Source of the DNA: Micropterix aruncella
Taxonomy: Eukaryota; Arthropoda; Insecta; Lepidoptera; Micropterigidae
Length of the DNA stretch: 64,000 bases
Assembly (NCBI GenBank): GCA_944548615.1
Contig: OX155955.1
Coordinates: 1,397,288 to 1,461,287 of the forward strand
Direction: 5' to 3'
In this document: positions 1 through 9,884 of the stretch, one piece after another
Position numbering within the stretch: the stretch's first letter is position 1
How the letters are laid out: every line of letters begins with the position of its first letter
The notes under the pieces: model-generated
Databases searched by the model: none
The model's input: the letters and a program-made list of their open reading frames with translations, nothing else
What the model was told of the DNA's origin: nothing
Made by a program: the position numbers and the translations under genes

Positions 1-456
1 AAGGGTGGCTTTTACCACCAAAAGTAGCCGCTATGACCGCTATTCAACCACTATTACGCTAAAAGACGTATAAAATGAGCCTAATCCGGTCATATAGCAG
101 TCATATTTTAACGTTTATATGACTGATATATGACCAGTTCTTGTGACTAAAAGCTGTAGCGATAACGTTGTCATGACCGTTATATAGCCAATTTGTGGTA
201 CTTGGGATCACTAGCGCTTATACCGCTTATAAAGTACTAGCTGCGCCCAGCGGTTTCACCCGCGTGGTGATGGAAAATTGTGATAATGATGACAGAAAAC
301 CATATATATTTATAAATTATAGCCTATGTGTTATTCTGATGTGTAAGCTATATTATTGTAAAGTTTCATCAAAATCCATTCAGTAGTTTTTGCGTGAAAG
401 AGTAACAAACATCCATACATACATATAAACTTTCGCGTTTATAATATTAGTAGGAT
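1..456. repeat. Interspersed repeat, LINE/SINE 3' tail type
   Basis: Positions 1-220 carry several TATGACCG/CGGTCATA motifs in both orientations and no credible reading frame. Positions 225-456 contain the phrase CAGTAGTTTTTGCGTGAAAG, then CATCCATACATACAT and TTTATAATATTAGTAGGAT. That is the usual 3' tail of very abundant non-LTR-derived repeats in Lepidoptera. The short frame at 195-386 is not thought to be a gene. Confidence 0.5.
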
Positions 457-464
457 AAATTGGT

Positions 465-835
465 GAGATGAGGTGATGCGATTCGCTGACAACTTTCTCC
501 ACCCTGATCAATCCTTGACGATTCCTTCCGGTGATTTCTTCAATTTCTTCCCAAATTTATCTTTTTTTTTTTATTTTTATTCATTGGATGACAACTGATA
601 CCTGCATTGTCTCTTTGTTTTTGATATTGTGTTATGTGAATAATAATATTTTTTCTGCTGATTCATTGCAAGAACAAGATTTTTTCTTTTTTTATTGTAA
701 TATAGAGAGTTATTCAGGATACATACAGCTGTTTCAAGACATTACATACCTACTATTAAATATACCAGAACCAAGCTAATTAAATGGCTCCACATAATAA
801 ACATTATTTATGAAAAAGAACACATTTAAGAGAGA
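465..835 (+). repeat. Orphan 3'-flank block of the ubiquitin-like gene unit
   Basis: This stretch aligns by eye with 7175-7560 (downstream of copy 1), 32572-32830 (downstream of copy 3) and 60050-60385 (downstream of copy 4). Shared landmarks are GTGAGGTGAGGCG-like sequence, TGACAACYTATACCTG, AATAATATTTTTTTCTGCTGAT and TATAGCTGTTTCAAGA. Part of the block is itself a dispersed repeat, because 10165-10290 matches its second half. No gene copy precedes it inside the window, so one may lie to the left. Confidence 0.5.
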
Positions 836-879
836 AGTGGAGGAAAGAGTTATTACAAAAAAATTAAATGTTTCTTCTT

Positions 880-1592
880 AGGGTGCCTTTCCAACTAGTG
901 AAGGTTGGCAATCAGCTCTGCATATGTCTTTTTGTCCTTCGCCAGGCAAAACGATTCGGCAACTTTCGTAATCCCAGTCCATTCTCGAATGTTCCGCAAT
1001 CAAGACATCCGTCTACGGCCTGGTCTCCTCTGCCCTGCATCTTTTCCCATAATGAGTTGCAGGAGTTCGTATCAGTCGTGCCTAAGCACGTTACCCAGGT
1101 ATGCAGCTTTGCACTGTTTGATGGTCTGCCATAGCTTGCGTTTTCGGGCGATGCGCCATAGAACTTTTGAGTCCAAGATATCGACATCGTGCCCACATCT
1201 CGAATGCTTCTATACGTTTCCTGTGATCTTCGTTAATATTCCAGAAGTATGAGCCACATGTAGCACTGGGGAAGACATATTCGAAGTGGGATTTTCAGGC
1301 TTTGGTTGCAAAGGACCTTTTTCATTTTTCCAAAGGCGCTGCGTGCAATTTCGATGCGAGTCTTGATCTCCACTTCACTGTCCCAGTTTTGTGTAAGTCA
1401 GGTGCCAAGGAATTTATATTTATTAACTTGTTCTAGTTTTTGGCCCACCACAAAATTACTAGGTTGGATATTGGGATAATTAGAAATGACCATAGACTTA
1501 GTCTTGGTGACATTCATCCTGAAATCAGCTTTGGCACTATACTCATTTACTCGGTCAACAATCTCCTGTAGCTCGGGTTTCGTAGATGCCAT
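880..1592 (-). pseudogene. RTE-like LINE, reverse transcriptase C-terminal fragment
   Basis: Read on the minus strand, 1592-1398 gives a reverse transcriptase palm/thumb segment with the phrases MNVTKTKSMVIS and EQVNKYKFLGT. The homology then continues, through frame changes, down to about 880. There the typical C-terminal phrases appear: IEAFEMW, KAAYLGNVLRHDRYELLQ and LRNIREWTG. This is the end of the RTE-like non-LTR family often misannotated as craniofacial development protein. It lacks the endonuclease and the catalytic half of the polymerase, and it has frameshifts, so it is a dead fragment. Confidence 0.75.
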
Positions 1593-1654
1593 GAGAACAC
1601 CTCAAGTTGTTGATGAGGCGGCCATTTATTTAATAATCCTAGTTCAAATTCGTT

Positions 1655-1955
1655 AAATTAATTATACAACACAATTATTAACGGCAGCTGCCCCATTGAA
1701 TACGTCAAAATCGCTAAACCGTCAAATACAAATCTTATTTGGTCAATAAATGTAACAGTTTTGTACATAATACTGTTAAACCGCGGAAGATGGAACAATT
1801 CCGTTTGGAGCGTAGATCGCGATGGTATCTCCAATGGAATGGCAAAAATCCATTTGATGCCGATCCATCCAATAGATGTACCCTATCAACAACTTATGGA
1901 AAAATACCACATCTGCGAATAATTAAAGCGCATGAAGTAGCTGCTCCTTTATAGT
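1655..1955 (+). pseudogene. Conserved coding-like block A, copy 1 (unknown)
   Basis: The frame at 1739-1954 reads KMEQFRLERRSRWYLQWNGK. The matching stretch at 8105-8262 reads KIEQFRFARRSRLRLEWNGK in the same frame. Several differences are synonymous third-position changes (CAA/CAG, CGA/AGA, GGC/GGA), which suggests past coding constraint. After this core the two copies differ by a length change that breaks the frame, yet both still contain YQQLMEKYH in another frame. I do not recognise the protein. It lies in the spacer between ubiquitin-like gene units and is probably a decayed duplicated exon. Confidence 0.4.
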
Positions 1956-2315
1956 TGAAGGAGGACAAATAGCTGCGATGATTTAAATGCTTTAAGAAGA
2001 AATTTTGAATCCATTCAATACGCTTTATGTGAACACTATAGCTAGGCAACCAGATTAAGAAGCATACATATTTGAAGTGACTGCGCACGAACTCATATAC
2101 AGTAGTAATAGGCAATTAATTTCCTGAAAACTGTTTGGAAATTCGAAGTGTGAAAGAAGGTAATGATACGGTACAATGTATGGTACAAGGATAAGGTAAT
2201 GATTTGTGATTATGATGAATGAAGGTGCATAATAACTTACTAACTAAAAGTGCTCGTAGATCCCAGATCGAATATTTATTTGCTATAGGGAAACATTCGA
2301 AAATACATTTAAAAG

Positions 2316-2432
2316 TTAGAATGTTGTCTCATTTGCTTGCATGATTGCACATTTTGCATTGTTCAAAATGTCGAATAGCAGAATTAGGGTGCAGTAAAGA
2401 GATAATCTGTCAATATCACCTTGCACCAACTG
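2316..2432 (-). pseudogene. Conserved coding-like block B, copy 1 (unknown)
   Basis: On the minus strand this stretch is open for 38 codons, contains DIDRLSLYC and ends in TAA. The equivalent at 8264-8383 contains DLDRLSLYL and also ends in TAA at nearly the same place. The pair keeps frame and an acidic-then-DRLSLY core but diverges downstream. No ATG start is visible, so it could be a terminal exon or its remnant. Function is unknown. Confidence 0.35.
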
Positions 2433-2454
2433 ACAATGGGGTGATGTCCACTAT

Positions 2455-2540
2455 ATTAGGCGAGCCCGTCACCCCAGCAAAGTATATAGCTCTTTCCATC
2501 AGCCTTGGATGAGCATAGAGACTTGGGGAAGAAGACAGTC
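2455..2540 (+). repeat. Degenerate D1 repeat fragment, split by a MITE
   Basis: The phrase GGCGAGCCCGTCACC, followed by GAGCATAGAGACTTGGGGA, matches the start of the D1 family (see 57979-58621). The match resumes after the inserted MITE at 2848 with AGTCCACCATCTAGCTA. Confidence 0.5.
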
Positions 2541-2847
2541 TGTAGGGACTTCAGTACCTACATATATGTCAACAAAAATGATAATTGATTGGTCGAATGT
2601 ACTGGTTAATATACCATGCTACATGACGCAATGCTGAAAAGAGTGGTGGAAATAAGTGTGTTCATTCGATCGATTAGAAGAAATTGGCATGACTCACCGG
2701 CTGCGACTGCATTAATTACCGAAATTAGATGGAATTTAATGGCAGTGCACGTGTAGAATAGATTGTATTTGGGTTTATGAATTTCTATTGAATCCGTTGG
2801 TTAGTCATGCTTTTGTTGACTGATATGTAGGTACTGAAGTCCCTACA
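2541..2847. mobile_element. MITE, 307 bp, 4-bp target duplication AGTC
   Basis: The element begins TGTAGGGACTTCAGTACCTA and ends with the near-perfect inverted copy TAGGTACTGAAGTCCCTACA. AGTC occurs directly outside each end (2537-2540 and 2848-2851). The host sequence is a D1 fragment, whose intact form (ACAGTCCACCATC near 36390) shows the site before insertion. TGT..ACA ends with a 4-bp duplication fit Ginger- or Sola-like cut-and-paste elements, but the interior has no coding capacity to settle the superfamily. Confidence 0.75.
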
Positions 2848-2859
2848 AGTCCACCATCT

Positions 2860-3292
2860 AGCTATATTTAGCTGTCAATTTTTGTGCAGTTACTAATTTG
2901 TTTGATTTTCGTAAAACACGAAATTTTACGGTCGTATAGAACTGAATTTTCAAGATATCGAGATTTTTCAACATTTTGATACCTTGATTTTTAGTTTCAA
3001 CAGAATTTTACTAGCTTATTGTATGAAGACATATTTAGTTATTTATTAATATCTATACATAATAGCATATTTAGTTATTTATTACTTTGCGGGAGATTCA
3101 ACTCCATATTCCGGCCAAACACAATCGCTCCCAGAAACCAGAATTCCATTTCTCGAATTGTCAGTATTTTTGTCTAAAATTGATGTGACTTTTTCGATGA
3201 TGTCTCTTAGTCTATATAACATGAGTCAATATCACAACTATGTAAGTAGTATTACAAAACAGCCTTGTATACTAAATACTTATTTATCTGCA
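2860..3292 (+). promoter_or_regulatory. Conserved upstream region of ubiquitin-like gene copy 1
   Basis: This region aligns with the upstream regions of copy 2 (23060-23468) and copy 4 (56340-56551). Shared phrases include CGGGAGATTCAACT, GCCGGCCAAAC, TCGCTCCCAGAA, ATGAGTCAAT and CAGCCTTGTATA. The similarity is patchy but collinear, as expected for duplicated promoters under some constraint. Confidence 0.6.
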
Positions 3293-3300
3293 TATAAAAG
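3293..3300 (+). promoter_or_regulatory. TATA box of ubiquitin-like gene copy 1
   Basis: TATAAAAG in the context GCATATAAAAGACG. It starts 68 bases before the ATG at 3361, the same distance as in copies 2 and 4. Confidence 0.8.
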
Positions 3301-3360
3301 ACGTAACTCAATAATTGACTAATAGTCGCCGGTTGATACTGATTATCCTCATCACTCAAT

Positions 3361-6300
3361 ATGAATAAGGTAAGAAACCTTTTATTTATAACATGTGAAT
3401 AGAAATTAAGTATATCGACTATCTAAATAATAAGACAATTATATACAGATACAAATTATTTTGTAATATTTAATATCCACGAAATTAAAACAATGATTAA
3501 AAACAATAGTATAAAATAATAAAATTGTTAATGTATATTTAAAAATCAACAAAATGACATCAAAATCTATCTTCAGGTGCTAACGCTACCTAATATCACT
3601 AGACGTTAAACAAAACTAATAAAGGACATTTTTTTGATTTTGGTACAAAAACATTAGGTTAAAATCACCTTTTACTTTCCAGGCAGAGGGAAAGTATTGT
3701 GAACGTACTTTCGAGTGTCTCTGTGTGTATGCGTATCCCTATACGATAGCGCCATAACGCTTCATCCGACTGAGCTGAAATTTGGCATGCAGGCTTCATA
3801 TGATCATGGCAATAGTTGAAAGATTGTGGTTGAAATCAGTCAACCAGAGAGCACGCTGGTCATACTAAAACTAGATCTGTCCCATACAATGGGTGAACCC
3901 GTCACCTCAGGAAGTTTTAACGATATTAGATCGTTCTGTCTCCCGTGAGGTAAGCGCAGAATACTTGGGATGAAAAACAATCCACTCCAATTACGCCACC
4001 TGCTCGTCAGAGGCCAACGCCTTACGGCACTGGGAAAGGTACCCAGCTGGCAGCCTCGCCTGATGACAACTAATTTGGAAGGATATCTCCGTCTAGAATT
4101 AACCTTCGATAATAATCATATCCAGGATATTTCCTGCCTCCAGACTGGTTACAGAATCGAGGTCGCTTGGGCGCTCCTCTCCCTTACGTAGCGGTGAAAC
4201 GGTGTCTACCAAATCTATCAAATCAAGTCAAATCAAATGATTTATTGTCCTAAAAACTAATACATAGTTGTATAGACAGTTGTATTACACTTATCGCGGA
4301 CCACTGCATAATTTGCCCGGCTCTTCACATGGTATAGGGTAGCCGATTGGTCGTTTCAAGAGCAGTTTCCGTAAGGTGAATAACCACCCCCGCTCTGTAG
4401 GAGACAGTACTGTTTCCAGACGCCCTCGGTTGTCGGTCAGAATGCACAATCGATTGGCTGACGCCGCACGGCGCGCAAACCGTCCAGGAGCGCCCGAAGG
4501 TTGACTCCTGGGGGAAGCTGGCCCGCAGGCTAGAGTCCTACCTCTGCCTTCTGCGTGAAGGACGCCGGATGGGTGTTCAGGGTCATAATTAGCTTCCACT
4601 ATGGTCATACTACAATCTCGAAACATGGGACTTAGAGACTTGAAATTCGGTTGGAATTTTGGTTGGAATATCTTTTATACGAACGACACAAAAACCGCCA
4701 TATTTAAGAAAATTCTACATTATATTACAACAAACATACTACATTTGCGATCATAATTACTTGACACAATCACTATGGGGGAGGGTTGGGGGGTTTGACG
4801 AGCAGGGGGCTTGTCTGCTTGCAGGAAATGTCTTGAGGTGACACAATCGATTTATATATGTTACAGAGAACTAAGACAGAGAACTAAGACAAGTTCTCCT
4901 ATGTTACAGAGAACTAAGACAAGGAATATTCAAAAGCCAAAGACCAAAGTCTAAAAAAAAATCCTTAGATCAAAGTCCAATTTTTTCATTTCAGTTACGT
5001 GTTTTGGACATTGGCCATGTTATTTTGTATGTATACATAACTGGGTTAAAAATCATCCATTTAATATGTAGGTCTTTGTTATTCAGAAATAAAAAACGGA
5101 ATATCCGACAGCTGAACATAAAAATATACTTTATCTCGGTAACAAATTATTAAACCATTGAAAGATGTTGATCCCTTTCGATTCCGTTAAAACAATTTTT
5201 CGTTTTAATTTTATCAATTCGTGTAAAGTAATTTTCTAGTCAAAGTCTATGAAATCCTTCAAAGTCTTACAATTTTTACTTTCCCGGCCCACCAACTGAT
5301 GTGGAGGGAAAGTATTATGAACGCGAAAAATGTTGATTTTGAGATGAAGACGGAAATATCAATTTTCAGCCCCTTGAGACGATTAAAAACTATTTTCAGA
5401 TTGAAGTCTGCCTGTGTGTCTGTCTGTCTGTGTCTCTCTGTGTGTATTTCTCTACGATAGCAACCGAACACTTAATCCGATTGAGCTGAAATTTGCTAAG
5501 CATGCCTCATTTAGTCATGGCAAGGGCTGAAAATATTCTGATTGAAAAAGGTCCACCAGAAGGCGGACTACTCATATATCAATCTCAAAATATTGGACTT
5601 AACTTAACATTTGGTACACAGATGTCTTTGGCCGAAATAAAATTGTGATTTTTTATGTGGAATATCTCATTCACAAACTAAACTAATCATATTTAAATTT
5701 CGTCATATATTATAAATAAATATTAACGCCATCTGTTAGCGCTTGGCCCAAACCTGCCATTAGCCGAGAATCAAACCACGATGCATGAGGCATCGCAATG
5801 GAACCCAATCAGGTTCGTCCGCCGGTCGAGAGAGGGCGCTCATCAATTTTATTTATGAAATTATTATTCAGATCAAATTAGTCCTTGGATACTTGCCGGG
5901 AGAGTCTTGGCGTAACTTAATAGTTTTTTTTTATTTTCATTTAGCTACGTTTAAGAAATTATCCCCTGAAGTAGGTACTTATTGATGATACATTTTGTAT
6001 CGTACCTGTTTGTAAAAGAAACTATCCTATGCCTAGCATCCCCTGGAGTTAGCAAATCACGGAAAATAATTTTATATTATGTTTTTTTTTCAGTTTGGAT
6101 TTCTGTGTTTTGCGCTGGTAATCATAGCCAGCCAAATTGATGCCCGTATGTATCGTACAAAATCATCTTTCACAGAAACATGGATGATTAATACATGTAT
6201 TTTTTTTAGGTTACATTTTGGTAATCGATATTGATTTAGACCCTTTTTACTTCGAAATCGACGAGCAAGATACGGTGGCAACTATCAAGGGGAAAGTAAA

Positions 6301-6460
6301 AAAAGAGAAAAATCTCGACATAGATAATTTCATATTCGTTTGTGCCAATTTTGCTATGGTACAAGGCGATTTTGAATCACAAATTTGCCCAGGAAATGTT
6401 GATTTTAAGGCAGTTCACCCTAAACGTAAGGGTATTTATAATGAACGTATTCTCGAATAG
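3361..6460 (+). CDS. Secreted ubiquitin-like protein, copy 1 (three-exon gene)
   Basis: Exons 3361-3369, 6094-6145 and 6210-6460 join in frame to 103 residues, all with GT-AG borders. Exon 1 encodes only MNK. Exon 2 supplies a hydrophobic signal peptide (FGFLCFALVIIASQ), with likely cleavage after IDA. The mature part matches ubiquitin in order: a strand, FEIDEQDTVATIKGKVKKEK (compare ubiquitin DTIENVKAKIQDKEG), then an IDNFIF strand like ubiquitin's QRLIF. It ends without a diglycine tail, so conjugation is unlikely. Two cysteines (IFVC and QICP) are shared with the other copies and may form a disulfide. The C-terminus is uncertain: a donor at 6426 and acceptor at 6504 would replace the tail with exon 4 (6505-6536). 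The beta-grasp assignment is inference from sequence pattern, and the biological role is unknown. Confidence 0.72.
3670..3875 (+). repeat. GAAAGTATTGTGAACG dispersed repeat, copy 1
   Basis: It contains GGGAAAGTATTGTGAACGTA, GTGTCTCTGTGTGTAT, ACGATAGCGCC and GAGCTGAAATTTGGCATGC. The same order of phrases recurs at 5275-5560, in reverse at 29960-30200, and in part at 32868-32990. It lies in intron 1 of the ubiquitin-like gene and is non-coding. Confidence 0.6.
3888..4600 (+). repeat. D1 repeat, truncated at its 3' end, with an inserted LINE tail
   Basis: It starts GGGTGAACCCGTCACCTCAGG and follows the D1 consensus (see 57979-58621) to about 4590, losing the last part. At 4213-4290 a foreign stretch with CAAATCAAGTCAAATCAAAT interrupts it. 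That resembles the 3' end of a LINE on the minus strand, like 7615-7740 and 53740-53900. The 111-codon minus frame at 4291-4626 is shared by several D1 copies and reflects common ancestry; I see no domain in it. Confidence 0.65.
4640..4930 (+). repeat. G-rich dispersed repeat and short tandem duplication
   Basis: TACATTTGCGATCATAATTA, TTGACACAATCACTATGGGG and the G-rich run after it match 9890-9965. Immediately after, CAGAGAACTAAGACAAG is repeated in tandem (about 4865-4922). No coding signal is seen. Confidence 0.5.
4931..6093 (+). other. Rest of intron 1 of copy 1
   Basis: This is AT-rich intron. It contains a second GAAAGTATTGTGAACG repeat (about 5275-5560, with GTCTGTCTGTCTGTGTCTCT microsatellite-like sequence). 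It also holds a patch at 5700-5860 (GCGCTTGGCCCAAACC) that I cannot assign. The last 100 bases (CCTGTTTGTA, CATCCCCTGGAGTTAGCAAA, then the T-rich acceptor) are conserved with the matching introns of copies 2, 3 and 4. Confidence 0.6.
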
Positions 6461-6536
6461 GAACTCATTTGAATTGCTTGTGTAATCAAATTGTATAATT
6501 TTAGGTTTTAGGACTAAGGTCTTCATGAAGACATGA

Positions 6537-7174
6537 AGATTTCCTGGAAATCCATCTACCGAGCAGTGACATTTAACCCATCCATATATAAGAAGTACCT
6601 CTTCAGTAAAATATCATTTATAATATAATCTAACAAAATATAAATTAAAATTTATAATAACTATCACGCATTTAATAAATTATTTTGTGTTTGGGGGAGG
6701 GTCAACACTATTAAACTTATTCTAAAATTTTTAATTTTGTTTTGATAATTTTTATGTTTTTATTATTTTATTCCAGACAATATTTGATCTATTTTTTACC
6801 ATTTCATTGTTTAATTGTTTTTCAGAATTCACTGTAAACTTATTTCTAAAATTTTTAATTTTTGTTTTGATAATTTTTAAGAATATTAATTTTTGTACTG
6901 ATAATTTTTGATAATTTTGATAATTTTGTAAATCATGAGATACGGCACATACGCAATTATAAATTAAGCATGCGGAGTACGCATATAATATTATACCCTA
7001 ATTAGAAACAAAGTAAAAATGTTAGCGATAGCCATGTAATATTAGAGTATTGTTTGTGTACCTTTTATAATAAATAAATAAATAAATAAATTAAACTAAA
7101 AACCAGAAATGGAAACATCGGAACATTTTCCAAAATGTATTGTATTCATTTAAAAAATCGTTTTAAGTATGTAG
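6537..7174 (+). other. 3' flank of copy 1
   Basis: It contains an AATAAA at about 6673 that may serve as the polyadenylation signal, and AACTAAAAACCAGAAATGGAAA at 7092, which recurs downstream of the other copies. The rest is AT-rich with repeated TTTTGATAATTTT runs and an AATA microsatellite at 7073-7092. I see no gene. Confidence 0.55.
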
Positions 7175-7560
7175 GTATACCGTCATGATGCTACCGATAT
7201 AAGCAGGCAAAAAGTAGGAATATGCGATTATAATAACGTGAGATTAAGTGAGGTGAGGCGCTAACAAATCGCTCCATCCTGATCTTTTTTTTTATTTGAT
7301 GACAACTTATACCTGCGGCTCCGTCCGCTTCGATGTCTTTGTTTTGTTGAAATGTTGTTATGTGTATAATAATATTTTTTTCTGCTAATGTATTGCACAA
7401 GGAAGTTTTTGTTTATATTTGTTATTCATGATATAGCTGTTTCAAGATGTTACAGAAAAAATCTAATTAAATATATCCCTTGAATTATCAATATTAAACA
7501 TTTTGTATGGAGGGAGAGGGAGAAGTCATTATTAATAAATTAAATGTACAACACCATTAT
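7175..7560 (+). repeat. 3'-flank block of copy 1
   Basis: It matches the orphan block at 465-835 and the ones at 32572-32830 and 60050-60385. It begins ACCGTCATGATGCTACC and contains GTGAGGTGAGGCGCTAACAA. Its presence after each gene copy supports duplication of whole gene units. Confidence 0.55.
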
Positions 7561-7614
7561 TAATCATGCCTTTCTTTAGGACGGTAACTGGAGTGTTAAA
7601 TACGTCAATATCGC

Positions 7615-7740
7615 CAGGCATTTCAAATTTCAAATTATTTATTGAGTTCAAATTATGAGTACATTCAATATACAAAAGTCTTAACCTAACTAGGCTGCCG
7701 CCTGTTCCAAGGTAGACAATTTATTTTAATTATCCTAAGA
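7615..7740 (-). repeat. LINE 3'-end fragment
   Basis: TCAAATTATTTATTGAGTTC, followed by CCTAACTAGGC and TTCCAAGGTA, matches 53740-53840. Read on the minus strand it ends in an ATTTGA-type tail, like many LINE 3' ends. It has no coding sequence. Confidence 0.45.
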
Positions 7741-8104
7741 AATCTATAATATTATATTTATATAAATAAACAAAATCATACTTAATGTAACAGAAATATC
7801 TTAATTACCTAATAAGAATTCGTAAGAAAATGTCATGAAAATTGTCAATATTATTCTATTTTAGAACATGATAAAAAATAATATATATTTATATGTGTAT
7901 TAGTAAGTAATAATATGTATTAATAATACACAAAATAAATTCAGAAAAAAAAAATAAGATAAAATAAAATTGCATTTAGAAATTATCAATTTATATTACT
8001 ACATATACTATTATGTTTTTATTATAAAGATTCAATTATTTAATTATAAATTTTATATTATCAATTGTAATTGGCATTGTATTATAAATTTTACTTGCTC
8101 TTTA
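7741..8104. other. AT-rich spacer
   Basis: Almost pure A/T sequence with runs such as ATTATATTTATATAAATAAA. The 79-codon frame that begins at 7970 is low-complexity in its first half; only its end overlaps block A. Confidence 0.6.
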
Positions 8105-8262
8105 AATGTAGCAGGTTTGTGCATAATTATTGTTAACGCACGAAAGATCGAACAGTTCCGTTTCGCGCGTAGATCGAGATTGCGCCTCGAATGGAATGGA
8201 AAAATTTAATTCGAAGCAGAAACGATGAAGCCTATCAGCAACTTATGGAAAAATACCACGTC
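8105..8262 (+). pseudogene. Conserved coding-like block A, copy 2 (unknown)
   Basis: The sequence reads ARKIEQFRFARRSRLRLEWN, then GK and an in-frame TAA shortly after. In another frame it reads EAYQQLMEKYH. It pairs with 1740-1910, and the two copies share several synonymous substitutions. The core is preceded in both copies by ATGTARCAG, which could be an old splice acceptor. I do not know the protein. Confidence 0.4.
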
Positions 8263-8263
8263 G

Positions 8264-8383
8264 TTAGTTAGAATGTTGTTTTTCCTCGTAAAGATAACGA
8301 GTGCACATTTCACAGCATTCAAGAATAGTCGTTATGGGGCGCAAGTAAAGAGATAACCTATCAAGATCATCTTCCACTGACTG
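8264..8383 (-). pseudogene. Conserved coding-like block B, copy 2 (unknown)
   Basis: Minus-strand frame containing QSVEDDLDRLSLYL, then ILECCEMCTRYLYEEK and TAA. It pairs with 2316-2432. It is cysteine-containing and looks more protein-like than copy 1. It may be a terminal exon. The opposite orientations of blocks A and B are the same in both units. Confidence 0.4.
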
Positions 8384-8925
8384 ACAATCTGCATTAAATT
8401 CTGCATAAATTCTGAAAAATTTGAAACAGTTATTTATATCGTTGATTTAAAATGTAAACCTAACAGCCTATCCTTTGTTACTCCCGAGGATTTACACACG
8501 CTGACAACGATTTTGAATGCATGATAACAATCAACGTAGTATATCACCAAGAATTTCAATCGTATATTATAAAAGCGACACAGTTTACTGGGACGAACTT
8601 TCTCGAACGCCGCGATCTGCCCAACTTGAAGGTCAGTGATCTGCATAGACTGGTAAGCAGCACCGGGTTACTAGCAGACCACTGACCCAACCACAAAGTG
8701 TGAAGTTACATACGATCTGAAAGATCCAGGTGACATCAAGGGCTGGAAACAAGCCCCCCACTCCGTTTACTACTACTACTACCTGTTTAACCGGAATATA
8801 TCCGTAGTGCATTCAATCGCTCATACTCGTATAGACTATAGCAAAAAATATTTACGCCACGAAAATAACACATTTATATCATAACAATGTCAAATGACGT
8901 TTTTAATGGCAAATTAATATCGTGA
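8384..8925. other. Unassigned spacer with one unrecognised frame
   Basis: The minus frame 8646-8434 (70 codons, ordinary composition) has no motif I recognise. The rest, including CAGACCACTGACCCAACCAC near 8680, matches nothing else I saw in the window. Confidence 0.4.
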
Positions 8926-8929
8926 AAAA

Positions 8930-9575
8930 AATGGTTTTAACACTAACGTGGATATTATAGTTTTGCCGTTGTAGGTAGTAATCTCTGGATCTACTAAACC
9001 GATTTTTTAAATTCTTTTACCAATAGAAAGCCACGTTATTGGTGAGTGTCATAGGTTATATACCAGAGATTACTTCCTACAACATCACAAATTTTACCTC
9101 TTTATAATATTAGTATAGATAGACGACACGGTCGCGGTTCCATACCTATGTCGTATTATCTCTTTAACTATTTATGTAGTAAAAGGAAAAAATCTTTTGT
9201 TTTGAACACTTGAGACGATAAATTTACTTATTTTGATAATAATTCATAATTGTTGATAATATGACCAATAAACATGTCCTAATTATCAAGCTCTACAACT
9301 TGTCTCTACAACTCAATCATATATCTGTCATCGTTAAGGCAGCGTTAGTTAGAAACATTTTCGTTCGACCGCATTCTCTGACTTACTTTGCAAATCCGAC
9401 TACCACAAAAAAAAAGTCTTTTCATTTTTCGGATTAATATATAGCTTACGATACTTACAAATAACGTGGCTTTCTATTGGTAAAATAATTTTCAAAATCG
9501 GTTCAGTAAATCCAGAGATTACTTCCTACAACGTCAAAAACTTTACCTATTTAAAATATTAGTATAGATTATCTT
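8930..9575. repeat. Inverted-repeat cluster of TATAATATTAGTATAGAT-type tails
   Basis: CCAGAGATTACTTCCTACAA, followed by a TTAGTATAGAT tail, occurs at 9063-9120 and 9518-9570. An inverted partner, GTTGTAGGTAGTAATCTCTGG, lies at 8970-8990. ACGTGGCTTTCTATTGGTAA also occurs in both orientations. These tails are typical of abundant lepidopteran non-LTR-derived repeats. No reading frame is present. Confidence 0.55.
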
Positions 9576-9579
9576 TTAA

Positions 9580-9880
9580 TATTTTTTATTAATTTTTTTT
9601 TTGAAGACCACATTCTAGGGAAATTTATAGTTATTAGCTTTTTACTAAAACTTGTACATTTGAAAGCAATCAAGCAATCAAGCAAAATTGATTGTAATAT
9701 TAGAGTCCTGTCTACCCTAGAACGGCTAGAACCTAGGCTAGTCCCAGTTGGGTGAAAGAATCAAATAAGCAAAAGGTTACGGTTTTGCCATTCGGTTCCT
9801 GTTATTTTTGTAAGCAAATCAATATTTTATAGTAATTAATCTTTAAATAAATAAATAAATAAATAAATAATAAAAATATT
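9580..9880. other. AT-rich spacer with AAAT microsatellite
   Basis: AAAT repeated about seven times at 9844-9871. Otherwise I see nothing in this stretch. Confidence 0.6.
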
Positions 9881-9884
9881 GGAA

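Noticed and set aside
4291..4626. 111-codon minus frame with an ordinary amino-acid mix
   Set aside because: It lies wholly in D1, and the same frame recurs in other D1 copies with stops. No domain; best explained as a repeat.
5700..5860. Possible tRNA-derived SINE head (GGTTTGATTC on the minus strand)
   Set aside because: Only a B-box-like decamer is present; no A box at the right distance, no tail and no second copy seen.
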